Virus record (IMG/VR): IMGVR_UViG_3300032286_000379
Coordinates: 1 to 21,313 of that record
Length of the DNA: 21,313 bases
Source of the DNA: a virus
Reading direction: 5' to 3' (one strand)
Shown: positions 21,090 to 21,313 of the stretch, one piece after another
Numbering within the stretch: position 1 is the stretch's first letter
Layout of the letters: every line of letters starts with the position of its first letter
Made by a program: the position numbers and the translations under genes
Notes under the pieces: model-generated
Databases searched by the model: none
What the model was told of the DNA's origin: nothing
Seen by the model: the letters and a program-made list of their open reading frames with translations, nothing else

Positions 21090-21313
21090 ATGCCAAATCC
21101 ATCACAATCCGATCTGCACGTAAATGTGCCGCTGACTAATGTATCTATTGCATACATGCAGTCAGCTGATGCTTACATCGCAGACAAGGTGTTCCCTAAG
21201 GTTCCTGTTAAGAAGCAGTCGGACCTTTACTGGAAGTACAGCAAGAGCGATTGGCGTCGTACTGACGTTGCTCGTCGTGCTCCTTCTACCGAGACTCCTG
21301 GTGTCGGCTGGAA
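21090..21313 (+). CDS. major capsid protein, N-terminal part (cut by window end)
   Basis: Only the first 74 codons are present. The start MPNPSQSDLHVNVPLTNVSI, then AYMQSADAYIADKVFPKVPV and QSDLYWKYSKSDWRRTD, ending near APSTETPGVGW, matches the conserved N-terminus of HK97-fold major capsid proteins of actinobacterial and related phages (shell proteins of about 300-350 residues). AGGTGA at 21075-21080, and AAGGA further upstream, could serve as ribosome binding sites. Codon usage is the most C-ending and ordered in the window, fitting very high expression. The position straight after the decoration gene is classic. Confidence 0.85.
   Translation, partial: MPNPSQSDLHVNVPLTNVSIAYMQSADAYIADKVFPKVPVKKQSDLYWKYSKSDWRRTDVARRAPSTETPGVGW

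Overview
The window is one strand-uniform late (head and packaging) module of a tailed double-stranded DNA phage. Every supported protein gene lies on the + strand. Most genes overlap by 1-20 bases (TAATG and ATGA junctions) or lie within about 60 bases of each other, as in one or a few long transcripts. The host is most likely an actinobacterium of moderate to low GC. This is inference: the RNA at 19-98 has ends that resemble actinobacterial tmRNA, and the gene order and XkdF/major capsid protein types resemble actinobacteriophages. DNA alone does not show whether this is an isolate or an environmental genome.

Layout. (1) 1-173: an 80-nt tmRNA-like RNA with an alanine-type acceptor stem but no mRNA-like domain, then one base, then a complete tRNA-Trp(CCA). 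(2) 211-1716: large terminase subunit. (3) 1782-2335: two small membrane proteins, candidate holin/lysis-accessory genes. (4) 2371-2805: a Dps ferritin-like protein with all ferroxidase ligands, behind a short inverted repeat. (5) 2808-6044: three structural or accessory proteins of unknown function, one starting with a DUF6321-like domain. (6) 6044-7618: portal. (7) 7618-9697: a small protein and a large glycine-zipper protein with a ParB-like domain. (8) 9707-14112: a 1179-codon gene joined to an AAA+ (CbxX/CfxQ-type) ATPase by a textbook -1 frameshift signal. (9) 14093-16501: a large protein with a duplicated repeat module. (10) 16513-20136: XkdF-like maturation protease, two glycine-zipper membrane-like proteins, and an acidic scaffold-like protein whose N-terminus looks like the missing end of the XkdF region. 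(11) 20140-21313: a probable head decoration protein and the start of the major capsid protein, which runs off the window.

How the genes may work together. Terminase packages DNA through the portal. Scaffold, protease, decoration and major capsid proteins build and mature the head. The unusual part is the roughly 12 kb of non-standard genes around the portal and protease: five proteins rich in small-residue hydrophobic segments, a giant protein with a frameshifted AAA+ tail, and a recurrent short hydrophobic-x-Lys-Ala/Ser motif across many of them. A working hypothesis is that these are co-packaged internal head or DNA-ejection proteins, processed by the XkdF protease, with the AAA+ ATPase made in a fixed minority ratio. 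The two strongest leads are the frameshift fusion at 13030-13068 and the minimal tmRNA-like RNA at 19-98.

There is no gene-free stretch longer than 300 bases. The longest noncoding stretch is the RNA region at 1-210. No small terminase, tail, integrase, CRISPR or insertion-sequence genes are visible.
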